Counted from the stretch's first letter, positions 42,960 through 51,495 are shown. The stretch: 64,000 bases of DNA from a candidate division LCP-89 bacterium B3_LCP (GCA_005223185.1 NJBN01000011.1:62001-126000); one strand, 5' to 3'. The notes: a model not told the origin generated them from the sequence alone. Translations and numbers: made by a program.

Positions 42960-42988
42960 AATTTAATCAGATCCCCGTATTTATCCAA
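42960..42988 (-). promoter_or_regulatory. Promoter of the tetraheme/Rieske/cytochrome b operon
   Basis: Minus strand TTGGAT (42983-42988), 17 bases, TAAATT (42960-42965), 42 bases before the ATG. Confidence 0.5.
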
Positions 42989-43053
42989 GAAAATTTTCAC
43001 ATATTCCATATTAAAACCGATAGAACAAACAGATCAGTTCCCCAAAAAAATGC

Positions 43054-43082
43054 TTGACAAGCGTTGTCTTTATACTTATATT
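43054..43082 (+). promoter_or_regulatory. Upstream promoter of the octaheme cytochrome region
   Basis: TTGACA (43054-43059), exactly 17 bases, TATATT (43077-43082). It is followed at once by the GGATAAA/TTTATCC inverted repeat. It would give a leader of more than 300 bases to the cytochrome gene. Confidence 0.6.
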
Positions 43083-43346
43083 AGGATAAAAGGATTTATA
43101 TATCGGTTTATCCATAATGTAATCCTTAATGTAACCCATGTCAAGCAGAAATCAGCTTTTTGAACGTTCCCCTGAATGTATGCAACTCATCATAGCGCTG
43201 CCCGGTTAATGTTCTTGGTCTATGGCGAAAATTCCCAGAACATGCCTTGACAAAATCACTTTTCTAATCACATTTACCTTAGGAGTCTATTTCAATTACA
43301 ATAAAATCTGTTTCAGCTACTTTGTGATAAATACCGCAAAATTACA

Positions 43347-43376
43347 TTGACAGTAAATCTAAAGCATCATTATATT
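43347..43376 (+). promoter_or_regulatory. Proximal promoter of the first octaheme cytochrome
   Basis: TTGACA (43347-43352), 18 bases, TATATT (43371-43376), 45 bases before the ATG at 43422. Confidence 0.6.
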
Positions 43377-43421
43377 CAATAGTTCATAGCTTGTCATCAA
43401 TTTCAACTTAAGGAGATACGA

Positions 43422-44780
43422 ATGCGAAAACAGACAATGCGATTTGTCATTCCGGCGATTTTAGCCCTGTTTCTGGTTATGCCAGTAGCAAGCGCTGATG
43501 TGGAAGACGATTGCATGAGCTGCCACAAGGAGAATACTGCGGGCATCTATCACCAATGGGCAAATTCCGAGCATGGGAAAAACGACGTAACTTGTCTCAA
43601 TTGTCATGAAGCAGAAAAAGGTGATGTGGACGCCTTTAAACATGAAGGTGCTCTTATCGCCACTCTGGTGACGCCAAAAGACTGCGGTGAGTGTCACGCA
43701 GATCAGGCGGAAGAGGTGCAGAATTCCTATCACGCTACTGCTGGATTGATCCTAGAGTCGAAGGATGCTTATCTGGCTCACGTAGCAGGTGGACATCCTG
43801 CCGCTATCACCGGTTGCGAAAGCTGCCATGGGACAAAAGTGAAGATCGATCACTCATCCCCCAACAAGCTTTCCATGCAAAGCTGGCCCAATTCCGGTGT
43901 GGGTCGCTTGAATCCCGACGGATCAAAAGGGAGTTGTACTGCCTGTCATATGAGGCATTCCTTTTCCAAGGAACAGGTAAGACAACCGGAAGTCTGCGGG
44001 AAATGTCACTTGGGACCTGACCATCCACAGAAAGAGATCTATGAAGAATCAAAGCACGGTATCGCATACTACGGCAACATTGACAAGATGAACTTAGACT
44101 CGGATAAATGGGTCGTGGGAGAGGATTATTCAGAAGCTCCGACTTGCGCTACCTGCCATATCTCTGCTTCCAAGACACAACCCGTCAATCACGACGTCGG
44201 TTCCAGAATTTCCTGGACGCTTCGTCCCCCGGTATCCAAAATGAAGGATAATTGGGAGGAGAAACGCGGTAACATGAAGGAGGTTTGCAGCGCTTGTCAT
44301 AGTCCGGCATTTGTCGATGGTCATTATTACCAGTTCGACGGCTTGGTGAATTTGTACAATGAGAAGTTTGCCAAACCCGCCGGTAAGATCATCAAGATTC
44401 TGAAGAAGAACCATGCAATGGAACATCAGGCCGCCTTCTCAAATGAAGTTGAATGGGCTTACTGGGAACTTTGGCATCATGAAGGACGCAGGGCTCGCCA
44501 CGGCGCTTCCATGATGGGACCGGATTATACTTGGTGGCACGGAATATACGAAGTAGCGCATAACTTCTATTTCGAACTCATTCCAGCCGCTTTAGAGCTG
44601 GATGACAAAGAAGCTACCGCGTATATCGAGAAATTGCTCAAAGACGATCCTATGCATTCCTGGATGAACCGTCCGACAAAGGAACTGAAGGAAGAGATTC
44701 GTTCTGGTAAAATGAAGGAGATCTACAAGGATCTATTCCAGACCGTACAGGATCCTAAGGCTGTTGGCGGCGGCCACTAG
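43422..44780 (+). CDS. Octaheme hydroxylamine-oxidoreductase-like cytochrome c, paralogue 1
   Basis: A secreted cytochrome of 452 residues with a signal peptide (FVIPAILALFLVMPVASA) and eight CxxCH motifs (CMSCH, CLNCH, CGECH, CESCH, CTACH, CGKCH, CATCH, CSACH). The middle block ACHMRHSFSKEQVRQPEVCG to GPDHPQKEIYEESKHG is the HAO-family signature. A C-terminal helical region with MMGPDYTWWHGIYEVAH follows. Related soluble octaheme proteins oxidise hydroxylamine or hydrazine, or reduce nitrite or NO. The direction here cannot be told from sequence. Strong AAGGAG start and its own promoter. No P460 crosslinking tyrosine can be assigned by eye. Confidence 0.88.
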   Translation: MRKQTMRFVIPAILALFLVMPVASADVEDDCMSCHKENTAGIYHQWANSEHGKNDVTCLNCHEAEKGDVDAFKHEGALIATLVTPKDCGECHADQAEEVQNSYHATAGLILESKDAYLAHVAGGHPAAITGCESCHGTKVKIDHSSPNKLSMQSWPNSGVGRLNPDGSKGSCTACHMRHSFSKEQVRQPEVCGKCHLGPDHPQKEIYEESKHGIAYYGNIDKMNLDSDKWVVGEDYSEAPTCATCHISASKTQPVNHDVGSRISWTLRPPVSKMKDNWEEKRGNMKEVCSACHSPAFVDGHYYQFDGLVNLYNEKFAKPAGKIIKILKKNHAMEHQAAFSNEVEWAYWELWHHEGRRARHGASMMGPDYTWWHGIYEVAHNFYFELIPAALELDDKEATAYIEKLLKDDPMHSWMNRPTKELKEEIRSGKMKEIYKDLFQTVQDPKAVGGGH

Positions 44781-44822
44781 GATTTATACAGGAATAATTC
44801 GGAATAAAGCTTACCATTCCAT

Positions 44823-44851
44823 CCGAGGGGCTCTGTACAGGAGTCCCTCGG
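44823..44851 (+). terminator. Hairpin after the first octaheme cytochrome
   Basis: CCGAGGGGCTC and GAGTCCCTCGG form an 11-base stem with one wobble pair around TGTACAG, 42 bases after the stop. No T run follows, so it may be a stability element rather than a true terminator. Confidence 0.5.
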
Positions 44852-44892
44852 TGTGTCTGTATATCCAGTTGTATTATGTGCGCAATAAACGC

Positions 44893-44921
44893 TTGACATT
44901 TTAAGGTAGATTTCTTATATT
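44893..44921 (+). promoter_or_regulatory. Promoter of the Rrf2-family regulator
   Basis: TTGACA (44893-44898), exactly 17 bases, TATATT (44916-44921), 36 bases before the ATG. No obvious Rrf2 dyad could be picked out. Confidence 0.65.
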
Positions 44922-44956
44922 AATAAAAAAGACATTCTGATCTAATTATCTGTAAT

Positions 44957-45376
44957 ATGATATTCTCAAAAGCCTGGAGTTACGCAGTTAGATCGTTGCT
45001 TTATCTCGATCTTCACCGGGATGAAGGGTCTATCTTAAGCTCACAAGTTGCCAAGGAAGAAGACATCCCCAATCCTTTCCTTGCCAAGGTTTTAAGCACC
45101 CTGGTTGCTGCAGGATATGTGCAGTCAACTCGAGGCCGCAATGGCGGTTTTATGCTGAGCAGATCACTTGAATCAATCTCTCTCTACGACATTCTAATGC
45201 TGTTCGAGCATAACTCTAAAATCGATGACTGTATCTTAAGGAAAGGAAAATGCAAGGATGAAGATCTCTGCCCGGTTCATCGATATTGGGCTGAACCACA
45301 GAAACAAATTGCGCATTTTCTGGTGGACACCAAATTAGCTGATCTTCGCAGTGCCTTTCCAAAAGAACAAAACTGA
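44957..45376 (+). CDS. Rrf2-family Fe-S transcription regulator (IscR/NsrR-like)
   Basis: A 139-residue winged-helix regulator. The N-terminal HTH spans residues 8-65 (YAVRSLLYLDLH, then STRGRNGGFMLSR, the Rrf2 wing). The cluster-binding loop has Cys92, Cys99 and Cys105 followed by His108, closely matching the Cys/Cys/Cys/His ligand set of IscR. NsrR and RsrR use similar clusters to sense NO or redox state. Sitting between two octaheme HAO-like genes, an NO- or redox-sensing role over nitrogen-oxide chemistry is a fair inference. It has its own promoter and no ribosome site. Confidence 0.87.
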   Translation: MIFSKAWSYAVRSLLYLDLHRDEGSILSSQVAKEEDIPNPFLAKVLSTLVAAGYVQSTRGRNGGFMLSRSLESISLYDILMLFEHNSKIDDCILRKGKCKDEDLCPVHRYWAEPQKQIAHFLVDTKLADLRSAFPKEQN

Positions 45377-45508
45377 AGTCTTGCAGAAGTCTCTGGTGAG
45401 AAATCCCGGTACTTATCTTAATATCGAGCTGATTCATACGGATTAGCGTTAAAAATAGAACACTTAAACTAAAAAAATACAATTCGCTCAGTTTTAAGGA
45501 GGAAACTA

Positions 45509-46741
45509 ATGAAAAGCAGGTTTGTACTATCCATCTTTCTGGCAATTTTCTTGTTCGGAAGTGCATGGGCGGACAAATGCGTGAAGTGTCACAGTTCAAT
45601 TACTCCCAATACCGTCAAGGATTGGGAAATGAGCAAGCACGCTGTCAATGACGTTTCCTGTTCTGCCTGTCATGGCGATCAACACAAATCGTCGAAAGAT
45701 CTGGATAAAGTCCTGATCCCCACACCGGAAACTTGTGCTGAATGCCACCAGGATCAGGTGGATCAGTTTTCCAAGGGCAAACATGCTATGGCGTGGGCAG
45801 CCATTAAAGCCATGCCCACAATTCACTGGCAACCTATGGAGTTGATTGATGGGATGAAGGGATGCGGTTCCTGTCACAAGATCGGTCTTAAGAGCCCAGA
45901 ACAGATTAAGACGTTGAAGGAAGAAGGACAGGATTATGGCATAGCGTCATGCGATGCCTGTCATACGCGCCACCTATTTTCTGCTGAAGAAGCGAGGCAG
46001 CCCCAGGCTTGCCAGACCTGCCACATGGGATTTGATCATCCCCAGTGGGAGATGTACTCTTCTTCAAAACACGGTGTCCGCTACCTGTTGAAGCAGAATG
46101 GTACGCTTCCCGAAAATACGGTCGCTCCCACCTGCCAGACCTGCCACATGCAGGATGGTAACCATGAAGTAATGACTGCCTGGGGATTCCTGGCAGTAAG
46201 GCTTCCCATGCCCGAGGATGAACAATGGACGGCTGACCGAACTGCAATTTTGCAGGCACTCGGAGTACTGGATCCTGACGGCAACCCCACGGGAAGGTTG
46301 GACGTCGTCAAAGCCGCCAATGTGGCTCGTCTCGATGAGGAAAGCTGGCAGAAAGAACGGGACAAGATGATTAAAACCTGCGGTGACTGCCATTCGGAGA
46401 AATTCGCCAAGGGCGAACTCGAGAAGGGTGATGAGATGATCCGGCAGGCTGATCATCTGATGGCTGAGGCAATCCGGGAGATAGCATCTCTGTACAAGGA
46501 TGACGTCATTGAAAAACCGGAAAGCTATGCTTATGCTTTCCCTGATCTGCTCACTTTTCACGATGCTCCCAGACCCATCGAACAGAGGCTGCACAAAATG
46601 TTCCTGAAGCATCGCATGAGAACCTTCCAGGGGACATTCCACGCCAACCCTGATTATGCCCTTTGGTATGGTTGGTCTGAAATGGTGCAGGATCTATCTG
46701 AGATCAAAGAGATGGCTGTTGATATAAGGAGAAACCACTAA
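45509..46741 (+). CDS. Octaheme hydroxylamine-oxidoreductase-like cytochrome c, paralogue 2
   Basis: A secreted cytochrome of 410 residues with a signal peptide (FVLSIFLAIFLFGSAWA) and eight CxxCH motifs (CVKCH, CSACH, CAECH, CGSCH, CDACH, CQTCH, CQTCH, CGDCH). It shares the HAO block ACHTRHLFSAEEARQPQACQ and GFDHPQWEMYSSSKHG with paralogue 1. The heme 7 to 8 segment is longer and the C-terminus ends NPDYALWYGWSEMVQDL. A strong AAGGAGG precedes the ATG. No membrane anchor. Possible activity: hydroxylamine or nitrite turnover with electrons exchanged through the tetraheme cytochrome. Followed by a strong terminator. Confidence 0.88.
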   Translation: MKSRFVLSIFLAIFLFGSAWADKCVKCHSSITPNTVKDWEMSKHAVNDVSCSACHGDQHKSSKDLDKVLIPTPETCAECHQDQVDQFSKGKHAMAWAAIKAMPTIHWQPMELIDGMKGCGSCHKIGLKSPEQIKTLKEEGQDYGIASCDACHTRHLFSAEEARQPQACQTCHMGFDHPQWEMYSSSKHGVRYLLKQNGTLPENTVAPTCQTCHMQDGNHEVMTAWGFLAVRLPMPEDEQWTADRTAILQALGVLDPDGNPTGRLDVVKAANVARLDEESWQKERDKMIKTCGDCHSEKFAKGELEKGDEMIRQADHLMAEAIREIASLYKDDVIEKPESYAYAFPDLLTFHDAPRPIEQRLHKMFLKHRMRTFQGTFHANPDYALWYGWSEMVQDLSEIKEMAVDIRRNH

Positions 46742-46769
46742 CTTAACTGGAACACCGAATACAGGTTTA

Positions 46770-46800
46770 AAAACCCCGCAATCGCGGGGTTTTAATTTTT
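46770..46800 (+). terminator. Strong terminator after the second octaheme cytochrome
   Basis: AAAACCCCGC / GCGGGGTTTT, a 10-base stem with a four-base loop and a following T-rich tract, 28 bases after the stop. Confidence 0.9.
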
Positions 46801-47093
46801 ATTGCATATCATATACAAATTCCTGTGTTGATCTCTCACACACAAATCACTGAAACAACGGTAGTAGATCAAGCTCATTGACTTTAGTCAATTGGATGCC
46901 TTGAGCGAGCACTGGAACTTTAGTCCGGTGCGAGGAATTAAGTTCCCATATTATTTTCCTAAATACAGTAAAAATATACTTGACTGTTGTTGGAATAATG
47001 TTAAATTTGACATGACATGAGAGTAAAAGCTGATTCTGAGTACCCTCATTTTACGTTGCGTTGAATAACTTTCCAGAATGAAAGGAGAAACAG
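46801..47093. other. Gap with palindromes and a weak promoter
   Basis: No gene. It contains TTGACTTTAGTCAA (46880-46893), CACTGGA...TCCGGTG (46917-46932), and TTGACT (46980-46985), 16 bases, TAAATT (47002-47007) as a possible promoter for the next gene. Confidence 0.5.
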
Positions 47094-47477
47094 ATGTACG
47101 CTAAGAGATTTTGGTTATGCCTGATTTTAGGTTTTATAGCCGGTTTGATCTGTGCTACTGTAGGGAACGCACAGATCCCTAAAGACATCAGAACAATGGT
47201 CTTTATTTCAGTTGTGCTCAACCGGGCGATGATCGGATTCGTGCTGGGTATATCCGCCTGGAAGACTAATTGGGCAGTGCATGGCATTGTCATAGGTATA
47301 ATCGGATCGCTGCCATTGTCGATACCATTGATCTGGAATCCAGAGGCGGGATTCTGTGTTTGTGGGGCTTATACATTAGGCGGTGCGATATGGGGCTTCG
47401 TTATCGAGCTGTTGACTTCGGTGGTGTTTAAAGCGAAGATGGTTCAGGAAGCGTCGCCAACGGCGGCGGCGGAATAG
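47094..47477 (+). CDS. Small four-helix membrane protein of unknown function
   Basis: A 127-residue integral membrane protein with four hydrophobic helices (LCLILGFIAGLICATVG, MVFISVVLNRAMIGFVLGIS, VHGIVIGIIGSLPLSIPL, YTLGGAIWGFVIELLTSVVF) and short loops. Strong AAGGAG ribosome site seven bases upstream. I do not recognise a named family. It stands alone behind the octaheme terminator. Confidence 0.6.
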   Translation: MYAKRFWLCLILGFIAGLICATVGNAQIPKDIRTMVFISVVLNRAMIGFVLGISAWKTNWAVHGIVIGIIGSLPLSIPLIWNPEAGFCVCGAYTLGGAIWGFVIELLTSVVFKAKMVQEASPTAAAE

Positions 47478-47722
47478 ATACCTAAATACGAAGGTAAATA
47501 AGGGCAACAGAAGCTCCTTAGGAGTCCTTACGGACACCGCCGCCCTACGGAACTTTGTACTCGAGGTCGCCTGTGCCTATGGTGCTGCTGACTCCGATAT
47601 TGATTGCGCCGCTGACTCTCCGAGAAGTAAGCGGCTGTTACAACCGCAGAGTACGGAGACTCGGCGGCACGGATCATTCTCCCGTTATTCTATGGTACAT
47701 GTTCGTTGAGGAAAGCATCCAT
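47478..47722. repeat. Gap with palindromic repeats
   Basis: No gene. It has GAAGCTCCTTAGGAGTCC-type sequence, a CCGCCGCCCTACGG...GGTCGCCTGTGCCTATGGT block shared with 50643-50695, and CGCCGCTGACTC...AGTAAGCGGC (about 47608-47636), related to the palindrome near 50713. Confidence 0.5.
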
Positions 47723-48907
47723 ATGGAAAAGCAACAGAGTCATCGTATTGAATCCATAGATCTTCTACGTGGTCTGGTTATGATACTTATGGTACTTGAT
47801 CATGCCAGGAAGTATTTCGGCTATGGATCATTCTTTGCCAATCCTGAAGATTTGAGTACTACTACACCGCTACTCTTTCTCACGCGCTGGATTACCCACT
47901 TCTGCGCACCTGTTTTCGTATTTTTAGCTGGAACTGCCGCCTTTCTGTACGGTTCCAGGACTGAAAAAACCAGCCAGGTCTCCTGGTTTCTTCTAACGCG
48001 CGGGCTCTGGTTAATTCTCCTCGAATTGACCATAGTCAATTTCGGTTGGACCTTTGACATCACCCTGGGCTTACATATTCTGCAGGTAATCTGGGCAATC
48101 GGTTTCAGCATGGTCTGTCTATCAGCGCTAGTTTACTTGCCTAAATGGGCATTGGTTGGGCTTGGATTCATTCTAGTTGCAGGGCACAATCTACTGGATT
48201 CGGTTATCTTCGAAGAGGGAGTATTCGCTTGGATATGGTCTGCACTACATTTTAGAAATGTCCTATTGATCGGTTCTGAAAGAGCTGTAGTTTTTGCCTA
48301 TCCTCTCATCCCCTGGATCGGCCTGATGGTTTTGGGCTATGCTTTTGGCAATCTTTATAAAAAGGGGTTCGATGCAAATAAGAGAAAAAAGCTGCTACTG
48401 ATATTGGGTACCAGCGCAATCGCTGCATTCGTTGTGTTGCGTCTTTTCAATATCTATGGTGATTCATCCTCCTGGAATAACCAAGGGAACCACATATATT
48501 CGGTTATGTCCTTCTTCAACACGACAAAATACCCGCCCTCACTGCTGTTTCTCCTGATGACGATCGGACCCTCACTGCTTTTCCTCTACTTTACTGAGGA
48601 CATTCACAACAAAGTGACAAAAGCTGTCATTGTGCTGGGCCGCGTCCCGCTGTTTTTCTATGTCATCCACATCTACGTCCTTCATTTTCTGGCTATTTTT
48701 GGATTGATCGCCGCTGGAAGAGCTTGGACAGAATATATTATGACAATCCAAGTTTTCTCCAATACGACGCTGGCAGATTTCGGCTTTGGACTGCCAGTTG
48801 TATACCTGATATGGATCATCGTTACGGTCGCACTATTCCCAGTCTGCAAACGTTATATGGAATACAAAGCTAACAATCGAGCTAAGTGGTGGCTGAGCTA
48901 CTTATAA
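47723..48907 (+). CDS. DUF1624 / heparan-alpha-glucosaminide N-acetyltransferase-like membrane protein
   Basis: A 394-residue membrane protein with about ten helices. The first helix motif IDLLRGLVMILMVLDHARKY is the family signature of DUF1624/HGSNAT-like acyltransferases, whose conserved aspartate-histidine pair sits here. The members that are understood move acetyl groups across a membrane onto glucosamine residues; for the bacterial group no substrate is known. I chose the ATG at 47723 with GAGGA upstream; 56 more in-frame codons before it come from intergenic repeat sequence. Confidence 0.75.
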   Translation: MEKQQSHRIESIDLLRGLVMILMVLDHARKYFGYGSFFANPEDLSTTTPLLFLTRWITHFCAPVFVFLAGTAAFLYGSRTEKTSQVSWFLLTRGLWLILLELTIVNFGWTFDITLGLHILQVIWAIGFSMVCLSALVYLPKWALVGLGFILVAGHNLLDSVIFEEGVFAWIWSALHFRNVLLIGSERAVVFAYPLIPWIGLMVLGYAFGNLYKKGFDANKRKKLLLILGTSAIAAFVVLRLFNIYGDSSSWNNQGNHIYSVMSFFNTTKYPPSLLFLLMTIGPSLLFLYFTEDIHNKVTKAVIVLGRVPLFFYVIHIYVLHFLAIFGLIAAGRAWTEYIMTIQVFSNTTLADFGFGLPVVYLIWIIVTVALFPVCKRYMEYKANNRAKWWLSYL

Positions 48908-48964
48908 TGCTAACTTGTGTAATAGCTGTAGATATCGTAGTTAAATAATTTCAAGGATACAATC

Positions 48965-49237
48965 ATGAGCACAGTCAAAATCGAGAGAAATCCATCCGAA
49001 GATAGACTGGATGAATTGGGCGTGTTTGACTGGGGTATCTGGACCAAGGAAGTATCGAAATTTCCCTGGCACTATGATGAAGCTGAGACCTGCTATTTCC
49101 TGGAAGGAGAAGTGGTAGTGACTCCCAATGAGGGTGAGGAAGTAACGGTGGGCAAAGGTGATTTAGTTACCTTCCCCAGAGGCATGTCCTGCACCTGGGA
49201 CGTCAGAAAACCGGTACGGAAGCATTTTCGGTTTTAG
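48965..49237 (+). CDS. Small cupin-domain protein (Cupin_3 / DUF861)
   Basis: A 90-residue single beta-barrel cupin of the Cupin_3 type. Motif 1 is KFPWHYDEAETCYFLEGE and motif 2 GKGDLVTFPRGMSCTWDV; the histidine and glutamate of motif 1 could bind a metal, while motif 2 lacks the usual histidine. Its best-known relatives are EutQ- and ureidoglycolate-type proteins. Likely cytoplasmic. AAGGA ribosome site. Function unknown. Confidence 0.83.
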   Translation: MSTVKIERNPSEDRLDELGVFDWGIWTKEVSKFPWHYDEAETCYFLEGEVVVTPNEGEEVTVGKGDLVTFPRGMSCTWDVRKPVRKHFRF

Positions 49238-49341
49238 TGAAGGAAATAAGCTTGTTGGGTTGCGCCTACGTTTAACCCAACCTTCTCGGCTGCCGCAACA
49301 ATAATACCTTTCTATGCTAGAAGTAGTGAAGGAGATAGGGA

Positions 49342-49905
49342 ATGAATGCTGAGTTTTATGAGAAAGATCACAATGCTAGCGAAAATCGGAGAACTGAATA
49401 TAGGTCACTGCGTGATGAGATATATCGATCTGACAGAACCTGTGTTATTATTATGGGTTTTCTTGCAACAGCAACAGGTACAGCAGGCGCCGCCTTCATA
49501 GAAGGTTTATCACCATTCGTTGGCTGGATACTATCTCCTATCTGGCTTCTTGGTTTCTGGTATTTTACTGAGAAGCGTTTCGTTATAGTCCGTAACGCTG
49601 CTTTTATTCGCTCAAAGATTGAACCGAAGGAAGAAGGTCTGGAGTGGGAGCATGAAATTAGCAATCTTGCAGATCATGGGCAAATGCGACGAGCGATTCC
49701 TCTTGATCCCTATCATCTAGAAATAGTCAGTAGTTTTTTAGTCATAGGTGTTATACCCTGGTTTGGAATATATTTAGGAAAATGGAGCTTTTTAGGTGTA
49801 TATTTTATAAGCTCAATAATATTGTTTTTGCTCTTTCTTTATCTTGCGTTTCGGTCTTTACGGGAATACGGAAATCCCCAGAAATTTAAATTTGCCAATG
49901 ATTAG
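49342..49905 (+). CDS. Hypothetical membrane protein
   Basis: A 187-residue protein. A charged N-terminus (NRRTEYRSLRDEIYRSDR) precedes two hydrophobic helices (CVIIMGFLATATGTAGAAFI, FVGWILSPIWLLGFWYF), a cytoplasmic loop of 60 residues, and two more helices near the C-terminus. This resembles SLATT or other two-plus-two helix membrane proteins, but I cannot name the family. Strong AAGGAGATAG site. It is more AT-rich than its neighbours. Confidence 0.6.
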   Translation: MNAEFYEKDHNASENRRTEYRSLRDEIYRSDRTCVIIMGFLATATGTAGAAFIEGLSPFVGWILSPIWLLGFWYFTEKRFVIVRNAAFIRSKIEPKEEGLEWEHEISNLADHGQMRRAIPLDPYHLEIVSSFLVIGVIPWFGIYLGKWSFLGVYFISSIILFLLFLYLAFRSLREYGNPQKFKFAND

Positions 49906-49988
49906 ATTGCTAGATTGTTGAGGTACTCCGCAAGGGAAAGCTTCGCCGCACTGCGCTTAACCCAACCTATAAATTACATTTATCAACC

Positions 49989-50453
49989 TCAATCCCTCTG
50001 CCAGATACCTAAACCCTTTCTCTTCGCTTCACTTTCCAGATCTCTAAAATATTCCAACTCCTCAGGCAGGAACTTGGTATTTACCTTCGCATAACCCTTC
50101 TTGAGAAGCAGCTCGTTCAGGCTAGTAGAGTATCCTTCTCCATATTTGATTTGCACAAAGGGGAGGCTATCTTTGCCGTACACAATTCCTGCAGCGGTAT
50201 TATCGGTAGTGTAGGTGAAAACCTGAACTCTCTTACCTTCGACAGCTCGTTTGGTGAAATCGAATGCTTTATAACCAACTTGTGTATTAGGGGAAGGCAC
50301 CTTAATGCCTGTCAGGTGAGCAGTAAATCCCCCTTCAAATTCTATGGTATCCCCATTTTGAACACTCTTGATTACCAGCGTGTTACCACCTGCATGGGCT
50401 GGTAAGAGAAGAAGTGCCATAATAAGAATCGCTATACAACCTGCGAATTTCAT
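49989..50453 (-). CDS. Secreted staphylococcal-nuclease-fold protein, catalytic residues apparently lost
   Basis: A 154-residue exported protein. Start at ATG 50453 with GGAGGA, then a signal peptide (IAILIMALLLLPAHA). The rest fits the SNase fold: VKNGDT-like start (SVQNGDTIEF), AHLTGIKVPSP, a central NELLLKKGYAKVN and the closing AKRKGLGIWQRD. In active nucleases the second block reads R-L-x-G-I-D-x-P-E; here it is H-L-T-G-I-K-V-P-S, so the arginine, aspartate and glutamate of the site are all changed. It probably binds rather than cuts. It stands alone. Confidence 0.7.
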   Translation of the reverse strand: MKFAGCIAILIMALLLLPAHAGGNTLVIKSVQNGDTIEFEGGFTAHLTGIKVPSPNTQVGYKAFDFTKRAVEGKRVQVFTYTTDNTAAGIVYGKDSLPFVQIKYGEGYSTSLNELLLKKGYAKVNTKFLPEELEYFRDLESEAKRKGLGIWQRD

Positions 50454-50926
50454 TTTACTATCCTCCATCCGTTATTATTTCCAGGAGTCAAACTCAATCA
50501 ATTGCAACATCGGTGCCATAAGAGTTCAAATTTCTTCAAGCTGGAGGTGACCCGGCTCTTCCGTAAAACTGTAGCGAAGTGCAACATGGGGTAGCGCGAG
50601 GAATAAAAAAACCGCCCCATCCCGGAGCGGGTTTCTACAATCACTGCCGCCCTACGAAAATCCGTAGTCGGGGTCGCCTGCGCCTATGGTACCCCTGACC
50701 CCGACATTATTTCTGCCGCTGACTCCCTGTAGTCAGCGGTACAATCAATAAAGCGTCAGGTCTCATCCCGCCGGGGCGGAACAGGACCTGACGCAACAAT
50801 CAAGGTCTTACCATTCCTGAATTGTTCAGCCATATTCCGGTTTCCACCTTCAGATATTAACGTATTCAGCCGATAAACAAATATAAGGATAGCTCGAGAC
50901 TGAAATCGTTAAAGAAGGCAATATAA
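50454..50926. other. Long gap with several palindromic families
   Basis: No gene. It has an AAACCGC...GCGGGTTT hairpin with flanking A and T (50608-50635), GTAGTCGGGGTC ... GACCCCGAC (50661-50705), GCCGCTGACT...AGTCAGCGG (50713-50738) and GCGTCAGGTCTC...GACCTGACGC (50752-50797). Confidence 0.6.
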
Positions 50927-51232
50927 ATGAAAATCGACGCAATTTCTACCGATCAGCTTAACCAAATAGCACCACAACCACAGAATAATATAGTAGAAGA
51001 ACCTAATGTTGCCATAGCTGAAGAACCAGGCAACTCGGGTGCAGCCAAGAACAAAGAAAAAAATCACCTCCGAGGTGAGAACGGTGTATTACGGCTCCTC
51101 CAGGAAGGTCATTTCAAACCCAACGCGGAGATGGTTTTGAGACAGGTTTTCCATACAGAACTCGCTATACTTGCAGGGCAAAACAAGGAAAGTGAGGAGC
51201 AGGAAGAGACAGAAGTTACTAATACTGAGTGA
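50927..51232 (+). CDS. Hypothetical small acidic protein
   Basis: A 101-residue soluble protein, glutamate- and asparagine-rich at both ends (ISTDQLNQIAPQPQNNIVEE; ESEEQEETEVTNTE). The middle block, NGVLRLLQEGHFKPNAEMVL, is helical. It has no family I recognise, no signal peptide and no transmembrane helix. It starts at an ATG with AAGAAGG upstream and is followed by a clear terminator, so it is likely a real gene. The layout, with disordered ends and one helical core, suggests a small adaptor or structural protein. Confidence 0.55.
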   Translation: MKIDAISTDQLNQIAPQPQNNIVEEPNVAIAEEPGNSGAAKNKEKNHLRGENGVLRLLQEGHFKPNAEMVLRQVFHTELAILAGQNKESEEQEETEVTNTE

Positions 51233-51250
51233 CGCATTCCTCGATAGTAT

Positions 51251-51284
51251 TAAAAAAAGCGGGCTTTTAGTCCGCTTTTTGTGC
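51251..51284 (+). terminator. Terminator after the small acidic protein
   Basis: AAAAAAAGCGGG and CCGCTTTTT arms around CTTTTAGT, ending in a T run, 19 bases after the stop. Confidence 0.8.
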
Positions 51285-51495
51285 ATCTGTGCCGCTGGCT
51301 CCCCGAAGTCGGCGGCAATAAAAAAGCGTTAGGTCTCATCCCGCTGGAGCGGGACAGGACCTGACGCAACAATTATAACAATCGCCGAGTACGGGGACTC
51401 GGCGGCACGGCCTAATCAAAGGGGAGGATGGACATTCCTGTCTGTCATCTCTTAAGGCAATGACTTTCTCTAAACTCAACGGTATGGATGATGTT

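Larger units (their letters stand above)
42918..43421. other. Divergent regulatory region between the Rieske/b operon and the octaheme cytochrome
   Basis: A 504-base gap with no convincing gene; a 23-codon frame at 43138-43209 lacks a ribosome site. It carries one promoter to the left and two to the right. Between the latter is an inverted repeat, GGATAAA (43084-43090) and TTTATCC (43107-43113), a possible operator. Confidence 0.6.

Noticed and set aside
43138-43209. A 23-codon leader peptide after the 43054 promoter
   Set aside because: No ribosome site and no attenuation structure; the frame is short enough to occur by chance.
46064-46642. A 192-codon minus-strand frame over the second octaheme cytochrome
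   Set aside because: The plus strand there encodes CxxCH heme motifs; the antisense frame is a by-product of that codon use.
47555-47722. 56 extra N-terminal codons on the DUF1624-like protein
   Set aside because: The translated sequence comes from intergenic repeats and the family signature begins right after the ATG at 47723 with GAGGA.
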